A DNA stretch of 59,556 nt from SAR202 cluster bacterium bin22 (lineage in GTDB: Bacteria; Chloroflexota; Dehalococcoidia; Lucifugimonadales; UBA3495). The stretch lies in NCBI GenBank assembly GCA_002238505.1, contig MPMM01000021.1:1-59556 (forward strand), given 5' to 3'. Positions 51,504 to 59,458 of this stretch are shown here, piece after piece. Under the pieces are notes generated by a model. It worked only from the letters and a program-made list of their open reading frames with translations, did not search any database and was not told where the DNA came from. Position 1 is the first letter of the stretch, and every line of letters begins with the position of its first letter. A program made the translations under genes and the position numbers.

Positions 51504-51614
51504 CTCTCCCCTTCGCTCCACCTTCTTGGTACCTGATATCGTTTATTCTTGTGGCGTTAACTACAATGAGTGGGGCCGGCGGCCGCCAGGCGCCGGAGGA
51601 ACGCCGAGGATTCT

Positions 51615-51950
51615 TTACCCAATGGCTCCCATAGCAGCATCCTGGGTCTCGTGGATGGGAATTATCTTGTCAAAGCCGCTGATTACGAAGACCTCTTTTA
51701 CCGGCTCGGAAAGGGAGCAGGCAGCCATCTTGGCGCCCTGTCGCTGGAGGTCCTTGGCGATGAGCAAGACCACGCGCAAACCCGCGCTGCTGATGTAGGT
51801 CAGGTCTTCCAGGTCGAGAATTACGGCCCGGTCGCTTTCCTCAATTTCGCCTTTCATTGCATCCTGGAATTCACTGGCATTGGTGCCATCTACACGTCCA
51901 TCGGCTTTCAATACCAGGTTGGTGCCATCGCGGCGAGACTCTACATTCAT
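51615..51950 (-). CDS. STAS-domain anti-anti-sigma factor
   Basis: 111 residues, RsbV/SpoIIAA type. LKADGRVDGTNASEFQDAM, VILDLEDLTYISSAGLRVVLLIAKDLQRQG: the SS in YISSAGL holds the phospho-acceptor Ser. First gene of the five-gene set, with ATG 51950 behind AGGAGG and a TTGTTG-17-TATTAT promoter upstream. 111 nt separate it from the response-regulator gene. Confidence 0.92.
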   Translation of the reverse strand: MNVESRRDGTNLVLKADGRVDGTNASEFQDAMKGEIEESDRAVILDLEDLTYISSAGLRVVLLIAKDLQRQGAKMAACSLSEPVKEVFVISGFDKIIPIHETQDAAMGAIG

Positions 51951-52365
51951 TTATCCAGCCTCCTAACGTATGCAAGCTTGCTCTTGTCTTGGTTTTGTGT
52001 CCTGTTCAAGCCCTTCCCGGCGCCAGAAACGCGGGAAAGGTATCGGAATCCTACGTACCAATAATAACCCATAGTCTGCTTTCCAACAAACCCCGTGCCA
52101 ATGCCCTCCTGAATTGTGGCAGGGAAGCCGCATTATACAAGACGAGTCTCACGGTGCAAAAGGGCGTAAGAAAGGCAACAAATTGGGAACCGCCACGGGC
52201 ATTTGCCCTTTCGGGGACAGTTTTTCTGCCCCTGCCGAAGAAGACAAATGCTGGACGAATTGCGGCGGGAAGGAACCGGGGAGGGGCCGGAGATTTTCTT
52301 CTCCGGCCACAGGGAGGTTTTGGTTCTGGGGAGGAATTCGCCTTCTTCCGCCAAATGCCGGCGGG
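51951..52365. other. Intergenic region between the signalling operon and a VOC gene
   Basis: No gene. Promoter at 52061-52089 and a GGCCGGAG/CTCCGGCC hairpin (52285-52308, 8-nt loop) downstream of the VOC gene. Confidence 0.55.
52061..52089 (-). promoter_or_regulatory. Promoter of the STAS-to-kinase operon
   Basis: On the minus strand TTGTTG (52084-52089), 17 nt, TATTAT (52061-52066), about 110 nt before the STAS start. Confidence 0.5.
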
Positions 52366-52767
52366 CTAGGTGCCGATCCAGCCGGAACCGGAAACGTCAA
52401 TTACCTGTTCGTCCGGCCCACGGAACTTTTCCTCGTAGTAGCCACGACCTTCGCCCTCATGGCCCCCTACGTTAATGCGCATGTTCATGGCCCGCGCGCC
52501 CTCGGCTTCCAGCTTTTCCTTGATTTCGTCCATGTCCTCAACCATGAAGCCCAGGTGGTCTATGCCGGCATAACCCGCCACGTCGCGGACGCTTTCCTCT
52601 TTACCCTCGTCAATGGACCTCAGGATTGCCAGGTTAATGTAACCATCGGACAGGTAGAGACCGGACCCGGCCTTACCCACCTCTTCCATGCCAAAAACGT
52701 TGATGTAGAACTGGGCGGTCTTTTCCGGGTCAGGAGTTCGAATGGCGATGTGCTTGATTCTGGGCAT
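52366..52767 (-). CDS. VOC-superfamily protein
   Basis: 133 residues. RIKHIAIRTPDPEKTAQFYINVFGMEEV opens module one with a metal-type His; GYAGIDHLGFMVEDMDEIKEKLEAEGA opens module two with another His; GYYEEKFRGPDEQVIDV closes it with a Glu-rich strand. A metal site is therefore plausible, unlike in the VOC protein at 17609. ATG 52767 follows GGAGGAGAG. Substrate unknown. Confidence 0.87.
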   Translation of the reverse strand: MPRIKHIAIRTPDPEKTAQFYINVFGMEEVGKAGSGLYLSDGYINLAILRSIDEGKEESVRDVAGYAGIDHLGFMVEDMDEIKEKLEAEGARAMNMRINVGGHEGEGRGYYEEKFRGPDEQVIDVSGSGWIGT

Positions 52768-52856
52768 ACTCTCCTCCTATCCAATCAGCTTTGTTCCCAG
52801 TCGGGCTTCCCGTTGGCTGGGATTATAGTTGGGCCCCAAACCTTTTTCAACTTTGT

Positions 52857-53384
52857 CTAACGGTGCCAGCCCATCCCCTGGAACAGGCCCCGTAGATATG
52901 CTATCTGGCCGCCGTGGGCCACATTGTCCCACACCAGTTGGCCCAGGGCCGTGTTGAGGGTGTGGTCTCGGGTCTCGGCCTCGGGCGGAAAGGTAACCTC
53001 GCGCTCCATATCCTCGTAGGTCAGGGAGTTGATGTATTCCCGGGCCGCCTGCCGGACTGCCTCCTGGTAACCCAGCAGCACATCCATATCCGGCGCGGAC
53101 CAGTTGGCCAGTTCCTCGGGTGACCAGCCCATGCCGCGAACGTTCTCGGCCATTCCGAACCTTTCGTTCCAGCCCTGGCTGGTCCAGAAGGGCGGCAGTC
53201 CCTGCAGACGCTGGTTGATGAAAGTGTCAACGACGCGATTCATGTGCCACAGAATCCAGGCGATGGAATTGCACTCCGGGGCCGGTTGACGGGCCAGGGT
53301 TGCCGCGTCCAGCCCCGCCACGGCGGCATCCACCATGTTCCAGTTGCGTCCCAGGGCCCACAGTACGGCGTCGCCAGCAGCCAT
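52857..53384 (-). CDS. DinB-like four-helix metalloprotein
   Basis: 175 residues of the DinB/YfiT-like superfamily. The first helix has LWALGRNWNMVDAAVAGL, then SIAWILWHMNRVVDTFINQRL with the first metal His, and LGQLVWDNVAHGGQIAYLRGLF with the third-helix His. Such proteins often act as thiol-dependent transferases with mycothiol or bacillithiol or are of unknown use. ATG 53384 follows GAGGTGCG. Confidence 0.82.
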   Translation of the reverse strand: MAAGDAVLWALGRNWNMVDAAVAGLDAATLARQPAPECNSIAWILWHMNRVVDTFINQRLQGLPPFWTSQGWNERFGMAENVRGMGWSPEELANWSAPDMDVLLGYQEAVRQAAREYINSLTYEDMEREVTFPPEAETRDHTLNTALGQLVWDNVAHGGQIAYLRGLFQGMGWHR

Positions 53385-53544
53385 GAGCGCACCTCCTCAG
53401 AAATTGGTTGCGGGGAGTATAAGGGATGGAACGGGTGGCCCAGAACCATCCCCTGTGCGAAAAACAGGCCCCTGTGCGAAAATGAGGCAAGGCGACCTCT
53501 GGGGAATCGGTCGCGGTCGCCAGTCTCAACAGGAGGTGGACAGA

Positions 53545-53907
53545 ATGGACCTGGTCGATGAACAACTGCAGAACAGCAAGACCATTGCCGTTGTTGGCAT
53601 TTCCGACAACCCGGAGCGCCCCAGTTACGGCGTTTCCCGCTATATGCAGGCCCAGGGCTATCGCATCATTCCGGTAAACCCCATGATCGAAGAGGTTCTG
53701 GGGGAGAAGAGCTACCCCGATTTGAAGTCTGTGCCCGAACCCATAGACATGGTGGACATCTTCCGCCGGTCCGAACTGGTGGGGCCGGTGGTGGACGAAG
53801 CCATCGAAGTAGGCGCCAGGTACATCTGGATGCAGGACGGCGTGATTAACGAGGAGGCCGCAGCCAAAGCGGAAGCCGCCGGCATTCCCGTAATCATGAA
53901 CGATTGA
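53545..53907 (+). CDS. CoA-binding-domain protein
   Basis: 120 residues, YccU-like. KTIAVVGISDNPERPSYGVSRYMQAQGYRIIPVNPM is the CoA-binding Rossmann start; YPDLKSVPEPIDMVDIFRRSELVGPVVDEAIEVGARYIWMQDGV and GIPVIMND complete it. The open frame reaches back to 53335, but ATG 53545 has AGGAGG 8 nt upstream and the family start. Confidence 0.9.
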   Translation: MDLVDEQLQNSKTIAVVGISDNPERPSYGVSRYMQAQGYRIIPVNPMIEEVLGEKSYPDLKSVPEPIDMVDIFRRSELVGPVVDEAIEVGARYIWMQDGVINEEAAAKAEAAGIPVIMND

Positions 53908-54013
53908 ACCCTCCGGCAACATCGCCGCCGGTACGGCGGCAGCTAGGGTTCCACCTGGGTTTAATACTGGTTCAAGCAAGCTCGAACATCGAAGCAAGGT
54001 AAGGTTTCTTCGC

Positions 54014-54050
54014 GGCCGGCGGATGTGCAAGTCCGGCGGCCTTTCTTTGC
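54014..54050 (+). terminator. Terminator-like hairpin upstream of cassette C
   Basis: GGCCGGCGGA pairs with TCCGGCGGCC with one mismatch, followed by TTTCTTTG. May end the CoA-binding gene's transcript or a short leader RNA. Confidence 0.5.
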
Positions 54051-54187
54051 GGTCGTTATGCCTGAGAGGCAGGCCTGACCTGTTGAATAAAACCGGTTAC
54101 CGGCATTACTGAACTCCCCGATGTACGAATTAGATTAGTCATAAAACGTAATCTTCTATGTTGGTAATAGGTAATAAACGTAGTTTC

Positions 54188-54216
54188 TTGACACCATAAG
54201 GGTACTTGCATAATAT
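54188..54216 (+). promoter_or_regulatory. Sigma70-type promoter of cassette C
   Basis: TTGACA (54188-54193), 17 nt, TAATAT (54211-54216), 103 nt before the DUF1800 start. Confidence 0.65.
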
Positions 54217-54319
54217 TTAGCTACACTTTTGAGGTCAGAATTCGTTATTCCCACCGGAATTTGGTCTGACCAAAGACGCTGCAACACAAAGAAACTAAAG
54301 CTGAGAAGGAGGTTCGAGC

Positions 54320-55723
54320 ATGGCAAACAATGACATCGCTCTTATGGCTCACCTGATGCGCCGGGCTGGCTTTGGCGCATCTTACGAGGAGCTGGAAAGG
54401 CGGGCCGCTGCAGGCTACGAAGCCACGGTGGAAGACCTGCTCAATCCCGGCAACCACCCCAGCCTGGAAATGGACGTCCTGGAACGCCGCTTCGTTGACT
54501 GGCGCGAAATGAACGCCTTGGAGGTCAACCAGGCCTACTGGACCTACGCCATGATCAACACCCAGCGGCCCCTGGAGGAGAAGATCGCCCTCTTCTGGCA
54601 CGGCATCTTCTGCACCGGCAACTCCAAGTGCGAACACGGCCGGCAAATCAAGCTCCAGATCGACATGTTCCGTGAACACGGCCTGAGCAGCTTCCGCGAC
54701 CTGCTGCTGGGCCTGTCCAGCGATCCGTCCATGATTTTCTACCTCGACAACTGCATGAGCCACAAGGACGCCATCAACGAGAACTGGGGCAGGGAACTGC
54801 TGGAACTGTTCTCCATGGGTGTGGGCATGGACGGCGAGTCCAACTACAGCGAGGACGACGTCAAGGAATGCGCCCGGGCCTTTACCGGCTGGACCATTAC
54901 CAACGCCATCCCCCGCTACCCCTATGGCCGCTACGAGGCCGGCTTCATCTACAACCCCTCCGACCACGACGAGGAAAACAAGACCTTCCTGGGTGAGACG
55001 GGGAATTTCAACGGCGACGACATCATCGACATCATCGCCAGGCAGCCTTCCACCGCCCGCTTCATCTCCCGCCACATTTACAACTTCTTCGTGGCCGACG
55101 ATGTTCAGGTGCCGGCCTGGCAGAGCACCCCGCCCCGGGATGAGGAAGCCATCAAGTTGCTGGAGGACGAATATTTCCGCTCTGGCTACAACATTGGCTC
55201 CATGCTGCGCGTCCTCTTTAACTCCGACTCCTTCAAGAATGCCCGCTTCGCCAAGGTGAAGAGCCCCGCCGAGGCCGTCATCGGCACCATGCGGGTGGTC
55301 AAGGACTACACTTCGCCCAAGCCGGGCCTGCATAACCTGGCCAGCAACATTCGCTACATGGGGCAGGACCTGATGAATCCCCCGACAGTAGAAGGCTGGC
55401 ACACCGGCGGCGAGTGGATTGACAGCGGCACCCTGGTGGAGCGAATCAATTTCGCCGCAGACCAGGTCGGCAACCTGGAACTCCCCGGCGTCCAGGACAT
55501 GGTGGCCCGGGTAGGCTCCGACGGCCCCGCTACGGCAGAACAGGTGGTTGACCGCTGCCTGGAACTGCTGGGCGCTTACGAACTGGCCGACGATACCCGC
55601 GCCCAGTTGATTGACCACGTGGGCCGGGGCGGCGACCTCGTCCCCGGCACCCCCGAGTTCTCCCTGCGGGTGGGACAGACCCTCCAGTTGATCGTCTCCA
55701 CCCAGGAGTACCAGTTCGCCTAA
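54320..55723 (+). CDS. DUF1800 family protein, cassette C
   Basis: 467 residues. Motifs in order: DIALMAHLMRRAGFGA, LFWHGIFCTGNSK, YLDNCMSHKDAINENWGRELLELFSMG, ECARAFTGWTI, DHDEENKTFLGETGNF, ARFISRHIYNFFVADD (single copy, unlike in A), NPPTVEGWHTGGEWI. No signal peptide. Closest to copy A in length and sequence. ATG 54320 follows GAAGGAGG. First gene of the plus-strand cassette. Confidence 0.89.
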   Translation: MANNDIALMAHLMRRAGFGASYEELERRAAAGYEATVEDLLNPGNHPSLEMDVLERRFVDWREMNALEVNQAYWTYAMINTQRPLEEKIALFWHGIFCTGNSKCEHGRQIKLQIDMFREHGLSSFRDLLLGLSSDPSMIFYLDNCMSHKDAINENWGRELLELFSMGVGMDGESNYSEDDVKECARAFTGWTITNAIPRYPYGRYEAGFIYNPSDHDEENKTFLGETGNFNGDDIIDIIARQPSTARFISRHIYNFFVADDVQVPAWQSTPPRDEEAIKLLEDEYFRSGYNIGSMLRVLFNSDSFKNARFAKVKSPAEAVIGTMRVVKDYTSPKPGLHNLASNIRYMGQDLMNPPTVEGWHTGGEWIDSGTLVERINFAADQVGNLELPGVQDMVARVGSDGPATAEQVVDRCLELLGAYELADDTRAQLIDHVGRGGDLVPGTPEFSLRVGQTLQLIVSTQEYQFA

Positions 55724-55858
55724 ACGGTATTCGAACATGGATTTACAGGATACGCAGGTTTCTTTCGTCTAATACGCCAAGATCATGTACATCCTGTTCA
55801 TCCATGTCTGAATCTCCTGAAGGCAGGGATTGTTTAGCCAGGCAGAGGAGGAAAGAAA

Positions 55859-56992
55859 ATGACTTCGATAAAGAAAGACCCGGTGCTGGTTGTCCTGCAG
55901 CTTTCCGGGGGCAACGACGCACTCAATACGGTGGTCCCCTATGGCGACCCCCTTTATGCCGACAACCGGCCCTCGGTTCGGGTACCCGAAGACCAGGTAC
56001 TGAAGATCAGCGACTACGTGGGCCTGAACCCCAACATGGGGCCCATGAAGCAGTTGTTTGACGAAGGCAAGATGGCCATCATCCAGGGTGTGGGCTATCC
56101 CAACCCCAACCGCTCCCACTTCCGGTCCATGGATATCTGGCACACCTGCGAGCCCGACAAGGTTGGCACCGAGGGCTGGCTGGGCCGGGCCATCAAGGAA
56201 ATGGACCCCAGCTCCGAAAACGTCCTGACCGGCGTCAACTTTGGTCGTGGCCTTCCCCGCGCCCTGGCCATGCCCAGTGTTCCCGTGGCCTCCGTCGGCA
56301 ACCTGGCATCCTACGGCGTGCTGACCGGCATCGAGGAGGAGGACCAGCGGGCCGATGCCCTGGACGTTTTTTCCCGCATCTACTCCCCGGCCATGGGTCG
56401 CGGCGGCGTGGTGGACTACCTGTCCCGCACGGGCATGGACGCCCTCAAAGGCGCCGACATCCTGAGCACCGCCCCGGATATGTACTCGTCATCCATCGAG
56501 TACGGCGGCGACGTGGTGGGCCAGTACATGCGCAACATCGCCCAGACCCACCTGGCCGGCTTCGGCACCCGGGTGCTGTACACCACGGCCCCCTATAACA
56601 GCTTCGACACCCACGCCGGCGAACTGCAGGCTCACGCCAAGCTGTGGAGCGAGACTTCCCAGGCCGTCGGCGACTTTATGGACGACCTGCGGGAGCATGA
56701 TGCCGCCGATAACGTCACCCTGCTGGTCTTCACCGAGTTCGGCCGCCGCGTCCACGACAACGGCTCTGGCACCGACCACGGTTCGGGCGGTATGGCCTTT
56801 GTTATAGGCGAGAACGTCAAGGGTGGCCTGTATGGTGAGTATCCTTCCCTGGAGGCCGACAAGCTGCTGGAAGGCGACCTGCACTTCAACAACGACTTCC
56901 GCAGCATTTACTCCACGTTGCTGGAAAACTGGATGGGACTGGATGCCCAGCCCCTGGTCAACGGCAGCTTCGAAAAGTTCGACTTCATCTAG
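55859..56992 (+). CDS. DUF1501 family protein, cassette C
   Basis: 377 residues. LQLSGGNDALNTVVPYGDPLY (GGND intact), GYPNPNRSHFRSMDIWHTCEPDK, and FTEFGRRVHDNGSGTDHGSGG with the Asp-His pair; it ends SFEKFDFI as copy A does (NFEKFDFIK). No Tat or Sec signal. ATG 55859 follows GAGGAGGAAAG. 135 nt after the DUF1800 gene. Reaction unknown. Confidence 0.89.
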   Translation: MTSIKKDPVLVVLQLSGGNDALNTVVPYGDPLYADNRPSVRVPEDQVLKISDYVGLNPNMGPMKQLFDEGKMAIIQGVGYPNPNRSHFRSMDIWHTCEPDKVGTEGWLGRAIKEMDPSSENVLTGVNFGRGLPRALAMPSVPVASVGNLASYGVLTGIEEEDQRADALDVFSRIYSPAMGRGGVVDYLSRTGMDALKGADILSTAPDMYSSSIEYGGDVVGQYMRNIAQTHLAGFGTRVLYTTAPYNSFDTHAGELQAHAKLWSETSQAVGDFMDDLREHDAADNVTLLVFTEFGRRVHDNGSGTDHGSGGMAFVIGENVKGGLYGEYPSLEADKLLEGDLHFNNDFRSIYSTLLENWMGLDAQPLVNGSFEKFDFI

Positions 56993-57009
56993 GACCAGTT
57001 GCAAGAGTT

Positions 57010-57075
57010 CCTTCCCCCTGGATGGGGGAAGGTTAGGATGGGGGTGATGGGTGGACACCAGTGTCTGCCCCACCC
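57010..57075. repeat. R4 then R5 repeat between DUF1501 and NHL genes
   Basis: CCTTCCCCCTGGATGGGGGAAGG with the GTTAGGATGGGGGTGA tail, then GGGTGGACACC..GTGTCTGCCCCACCC. Both can form hairpins; this is cassette C's equivalent of the hairpins in A and B. Confidence 0.65.
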
Positions 57076-57101
57076 GCACAACGCCTGACAGGGAGGGCAA
57101 T

Positions 57102-58130
57102 ATGACCACCACAAGATTTACCGGAATTACGCTGCAGCCCAGCCACACCATTGGCCGGGCAGAGTTCTCCGGCCCCGGCTTCCGCAATCCGGTAGCCATG
57201 GTCCGGGGCGAAGACGACACCATGTACGTCGTCAGCCGCTCCTACGACTACCGGCCCGACGGCAAGCGGATAACCATCTGCACCCTGGACGAAGAGTATA
57301 TCGGCGAGTTCGCCCGGGGAGTCACCACCGCTGGCGAGGGGGACCCCTCCGACGCCGATGGCTCCCTCATCTGGCCCACGGCCATCGCCCTCGACAGCGA
57401 GGGCAACGTGTTCGTGGCCGACGAGTGGCTCAATCGCATCTCCATTTACGAAGGCGACGGCGCCTATACCAGCAAATGGGGCACCCAGGGCTCCGGCGAC
57501 GGGGAAATCAGCAGCCCCTCGGGCCTGGCCTTCGACCAGGACGATAACCTGCTGCTGGTGGACTGCGACAACCACCGGATCCAGAAGTTCACCAGGGACG
57601 GCCAGTACATTTCCCAGTTCGGCAGCAAGGGCGACGGCGACGGGGAATTCAATATGCCCTGGGGCATTACCGTTGACCGCAACGGAGACATCTTCATCGC
57701 CGACTGGCGCAACGACCGCATCCAGAAGTTCGACCGCAACGGCAATTTCCTGATGAAGTTCGGAACCTCCGGTTCGGGCGACGGGGAACTGGACCGCCCT
57801 ACCGGCGTGGCGGTGGACAAGGACGGCAACGTCTATGTGACCGACTGGGGCAACGACCGCCTTCAGGTCTTTAGCGCCGAGGGCGAGTACATGACCCAGA
57901 CCAACGGCGACGGCTCCCTTTCCAAGTGGGGCAAGGAAAAGCTGGACGCCAACTCTGAGATGTGGCAGGAACGGGACATCGCCCAGGGCCTGGAACGGGA
58001 AAGGCTGTTCTGGGGTCCCATAGCGGTCACCGTTGACGATGACGACAACGTCTTCGTCGTTGAGTCGGCCCGCTCCCGCATTCAGATTTTCCGCCGCCAG
58101 GTGCCGGTCTTCTTCGGCGGACGCCTCTAG
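57102..58130 (+). CDS. NHL-repeat beta-propeller protein, cassette C
   Basis: 342 residues. NHL units such as GSGDGEISSPSGLAFDQDDNLLLVD..NHRIQKF and GDGDGEFNMPWGITVDRNGDIFIADWRNDRIQKF repeat through residues about 90-270, giving a six-bladed propeller. Starts MTTTRFTGITLQPSHTIGR; no signal peptide. ATG 57102 with GGGAGGG is preferred to the 57051 start because it matches the paralogues. Confidence 0.89.
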   Translation: MTTTRFTGITLQPSHTIGRAEFSGPGFRNPVAMVRGEDDTMYVVSRSYDYRPDGKRITICTLDEEYIGEFARGVTTAGEGDPSDADGSLIWPTAIALDSEGNVFVADEWLNRISIYEGDGAYTSKWGTQGSGDGEISSPSGLAFDQDDNLLLVDCDNHRIQKFTRDGQYISQFGSKGDGDGEFNMPWGITVDRNGDIFIADWRNDRIQKFDRNGNFLMKFGTSGSGDGELDRPTGVAVDKDGNVYVTDWGNDRLQVFSAEGEYMTQTNGDGSLSKWGKEKLDANSEMWQERDIAQGLERERLFWGPIAVTVDDDDNVFVVESARSRIQIFRRQVPVFFGGRL

Positions 58131-58166
58131 GCAAGTCGCTTCTTCCACAACAGGGTGGATACAGGA

Positions 58167-58200
58167 AAGGGCCAGGGCGCTTAACGCTGCCCCGGCCCTT
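58167..58200 (+). terminator. Terminator of cassette C
   Basis: AAGGGCC(A)GGGC and GCCC(C)GGCCCTT pair around a 10-nt loop, followed by CATTCTTTG. Confidence 0.7.
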
Positions 58201-58252
58201 CATTCTTTGTCAACGCAATACCCGCAACCGGCCCATAATACACCTTTCCCGG

Positions 58253-58280
58253 GTAGGGGCGCACGGCCGTGCGCCCCTAC
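58253..58280. repeat. R3 perfect palindrome (CACGGCCGTG core)
   Basis: A 28-bp perfect palindrome with GTAGGGGCG arms, identical to 25481-25508. Confidence 0.8.
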
Positions 58281-58393
58281 TGTATTGGGAAAATCTGAAC
58301 TCATACTCCAATGCCAGGTACCCTCGATGTAGTTTTCACCGTGGCTTTGGTTTAGTACTTCAACAGCATTGCAATAAAGGATTGGGGTTTTAC

Positions 58394-58422
58394 CGTCATT
58401 CCGGCCTTGAGCCGGAATCCAG
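58394..58422. repeat. R2 repeat
   Basis: CGTCATTCCGGCCTTGAGCC..GGAATCCAG. It is preceded by TTCAACAGCATTGCAAT (58357), a word also found near 44764 and, inverted, near 46237, so the full unit may be about 65 bp. Confidence 0.65.
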
Positions 58423-58434
58423 AAACCCTTGCCC

Positions 58435-58788
58435 CTACCGGTTGCGGTCTATGATGGCCCGGCGGTGGGTGCCCTCCCCAATCTTGCGGTCTCCGTCATA
58501 AGCCTCAACCTGGAAGTTCAGCCGGTTGCGGTTTACTTCCAGAAGTTCCGCGTGGGCGATGACCGTAGCCCCAATGTCGGAAGGGGCCAGGTGCCTCACG
58601 TTTACCTCGAACCCCACGGATGTCTGCCCCTCTTCCAGGTGCGGGTCAATGGCCGCAATGGCCGCCCGCTCCATCAGGCTGATCATGGAGGGGGTGCTGA
58701 ACTTGTCCACGTGCCCCGCCACGTTATGCTCGCATACTAGGGTCTGCCGCTCGCCCTTCAGTCCCGGGCCAATATTCTCGCTCGCCAT
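58435..58788 (-). CDS. Hotdog-fold thioesterase, FlK-like
   Basis: 117 residues of the single hotdog type related to fluoroacetyl-CoA thioesterase. STPSMISLMERAAIAAIDPHL holds Thr and Glu, and TSVGFEVNVRHLAPSDIGATV holds the His of the family's Thr-Glu-His set. Probably hydrolyses a small acyl-CoA. ATG 58788 has GGAGGG 9 nt upstream; the frame is open to 58821. Confidence 0.85.
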   Translation of the reverse strand: MASENIGPGLKGERQTLVCEHNVAGHVDKFSTPSMISLMERAAIAAIDPHLEEGQTSVGFEVNVRHLAPSDIGATVIAHAELLEVNRNRLNFQVEAYDGDRKIGEGTHRRAIIDRNR

Positions 58789-58842
58789 TCCTGATGTCCC
58801 TCCTCTGTCCCACAGATTCAATCAGGGGAAAAGGGTAAACAG

Positions 58843-58938
58843 GATGGCACAAAATTACAAACGCTCAACCGCCACCAAGGCACAAGAGGGGCGCAAGGCG
58901 ACCCAAAAAGCGCGGGGAACGGGTTCAAAACGGGTCTA
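58843..58938 (+). CDS. Candidate very small basic peptide
   Basis: 31 residues, MAQNYKRSTATKAQEGRKAT and a Lys/Arg-rich end (RGTGSKRV), ATG preceded by GGGTAAACAG. 11 of 31 residues are basic or Gln. No homologue known to me. May be chance. Confidence 0.2.
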
Positions 58939-59033
58939 AAGAGGCAGGTTTAACGAACCTGGCAATTCGGGCCGGAAAGGCTTACCGGCCCGATTCCATG
59001 CGGAAAGCTCGAGGGTATGCAAGAATCAAGACC

Positions 59034-59285
59034 TTACAGGGGTCGTTGCGGCTTGATGAAGTACGCGCTGTCGCCCCTTTGCGCCGCTTCAGCCTCCATC
59101 CTGTTCCTTCGTTCCTGCCGGGGGCTTCGGCTGCCGTAAAACATTCCATAGACCGCCACCCCAACGAAAGCCGTGGCGAACAACGCAAACAGGACATGAA
59201 GAAAAATGAACGCCAGTACAGACCCGGGAAGAACAACCCCCACCATCACCACCGCAAATATCAGGGGCCGTGTATTGCCTTTCAT
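59034..59285 (-). CDS. Small membrane protein
   Basis: 83 residues. Two adjacent spans (RPLIFAVVMVGVVLPGSVLAFIF and LHVLFALFATAFVGVAVYGMF) with an Arg/Glu-rich cytoplasmic tail. No family recognised. ATG 59285 has GGAGGAA directly upstream; the frame is open to 59300. Confidence 0.65.
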   Translation of the reverse strand: MKGNTRPLIFAVVMVGVVLPGSVLAFIFLHVLFALFATAFVGVAVYGMFYGSRSPRQERRNRMEAEAAQRGDSAYFIKPQRPL

Positions 59286-59366
59286 TTCCTCCACCTCCAC
59301 CCAAACGGGGCTGCAGGGGCCAGTCTACCACAGGGCAGGGCAAGCGCATTTCAGCTTTGTGGCAAG

Positions 59367-59456
59367 CCCGTCCCTCCCGCGCAGGCCGGAATCCAGGCGC
59401 CCACCCGGGTCGAGAAGACCGCCTCGGCCGTCTTTCCCGCGCAGGCGGGAAGGTGG
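59367..59456. repeat. Two R2 repeats in tandem
   Basis: CCCGTCCCTCCCGCGCAGGC..GGAATCCAGG (59367-59397) and CGTCTTTCCCGCGCAGGCGG..GAAGG (59429-59456), just beyond the 3' end of the transposase remnant. Confidence 0.7.
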
Positions 59457-59458
59457 AT

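Larger units (their letters stand above)
53908..54319 (+). other. Leader region of cassette C
   Basis: No gene. GCCGCCG/CGGCGGC hairpin near 53927, a terminator-like hairpin at 54014-54042, then an AT-rich stretch with two AAACGTA words (54136 and 54176 regions) and the promoter at 54188-54216. Confidence 0.6.
58131..58434. other. Intergenic region after cassette C
   Basis: No gene. Terminator 58167-58200, R3 palindrome 58253-58280, R2 repeat 58394-58422. Confidence 0.65.

Noticed and set aside
54245-55738. 497-residue minus-strand open frame
   Set aside because: Antisense to the DUF1800 gene of cassette C; composition is a shadow of it.
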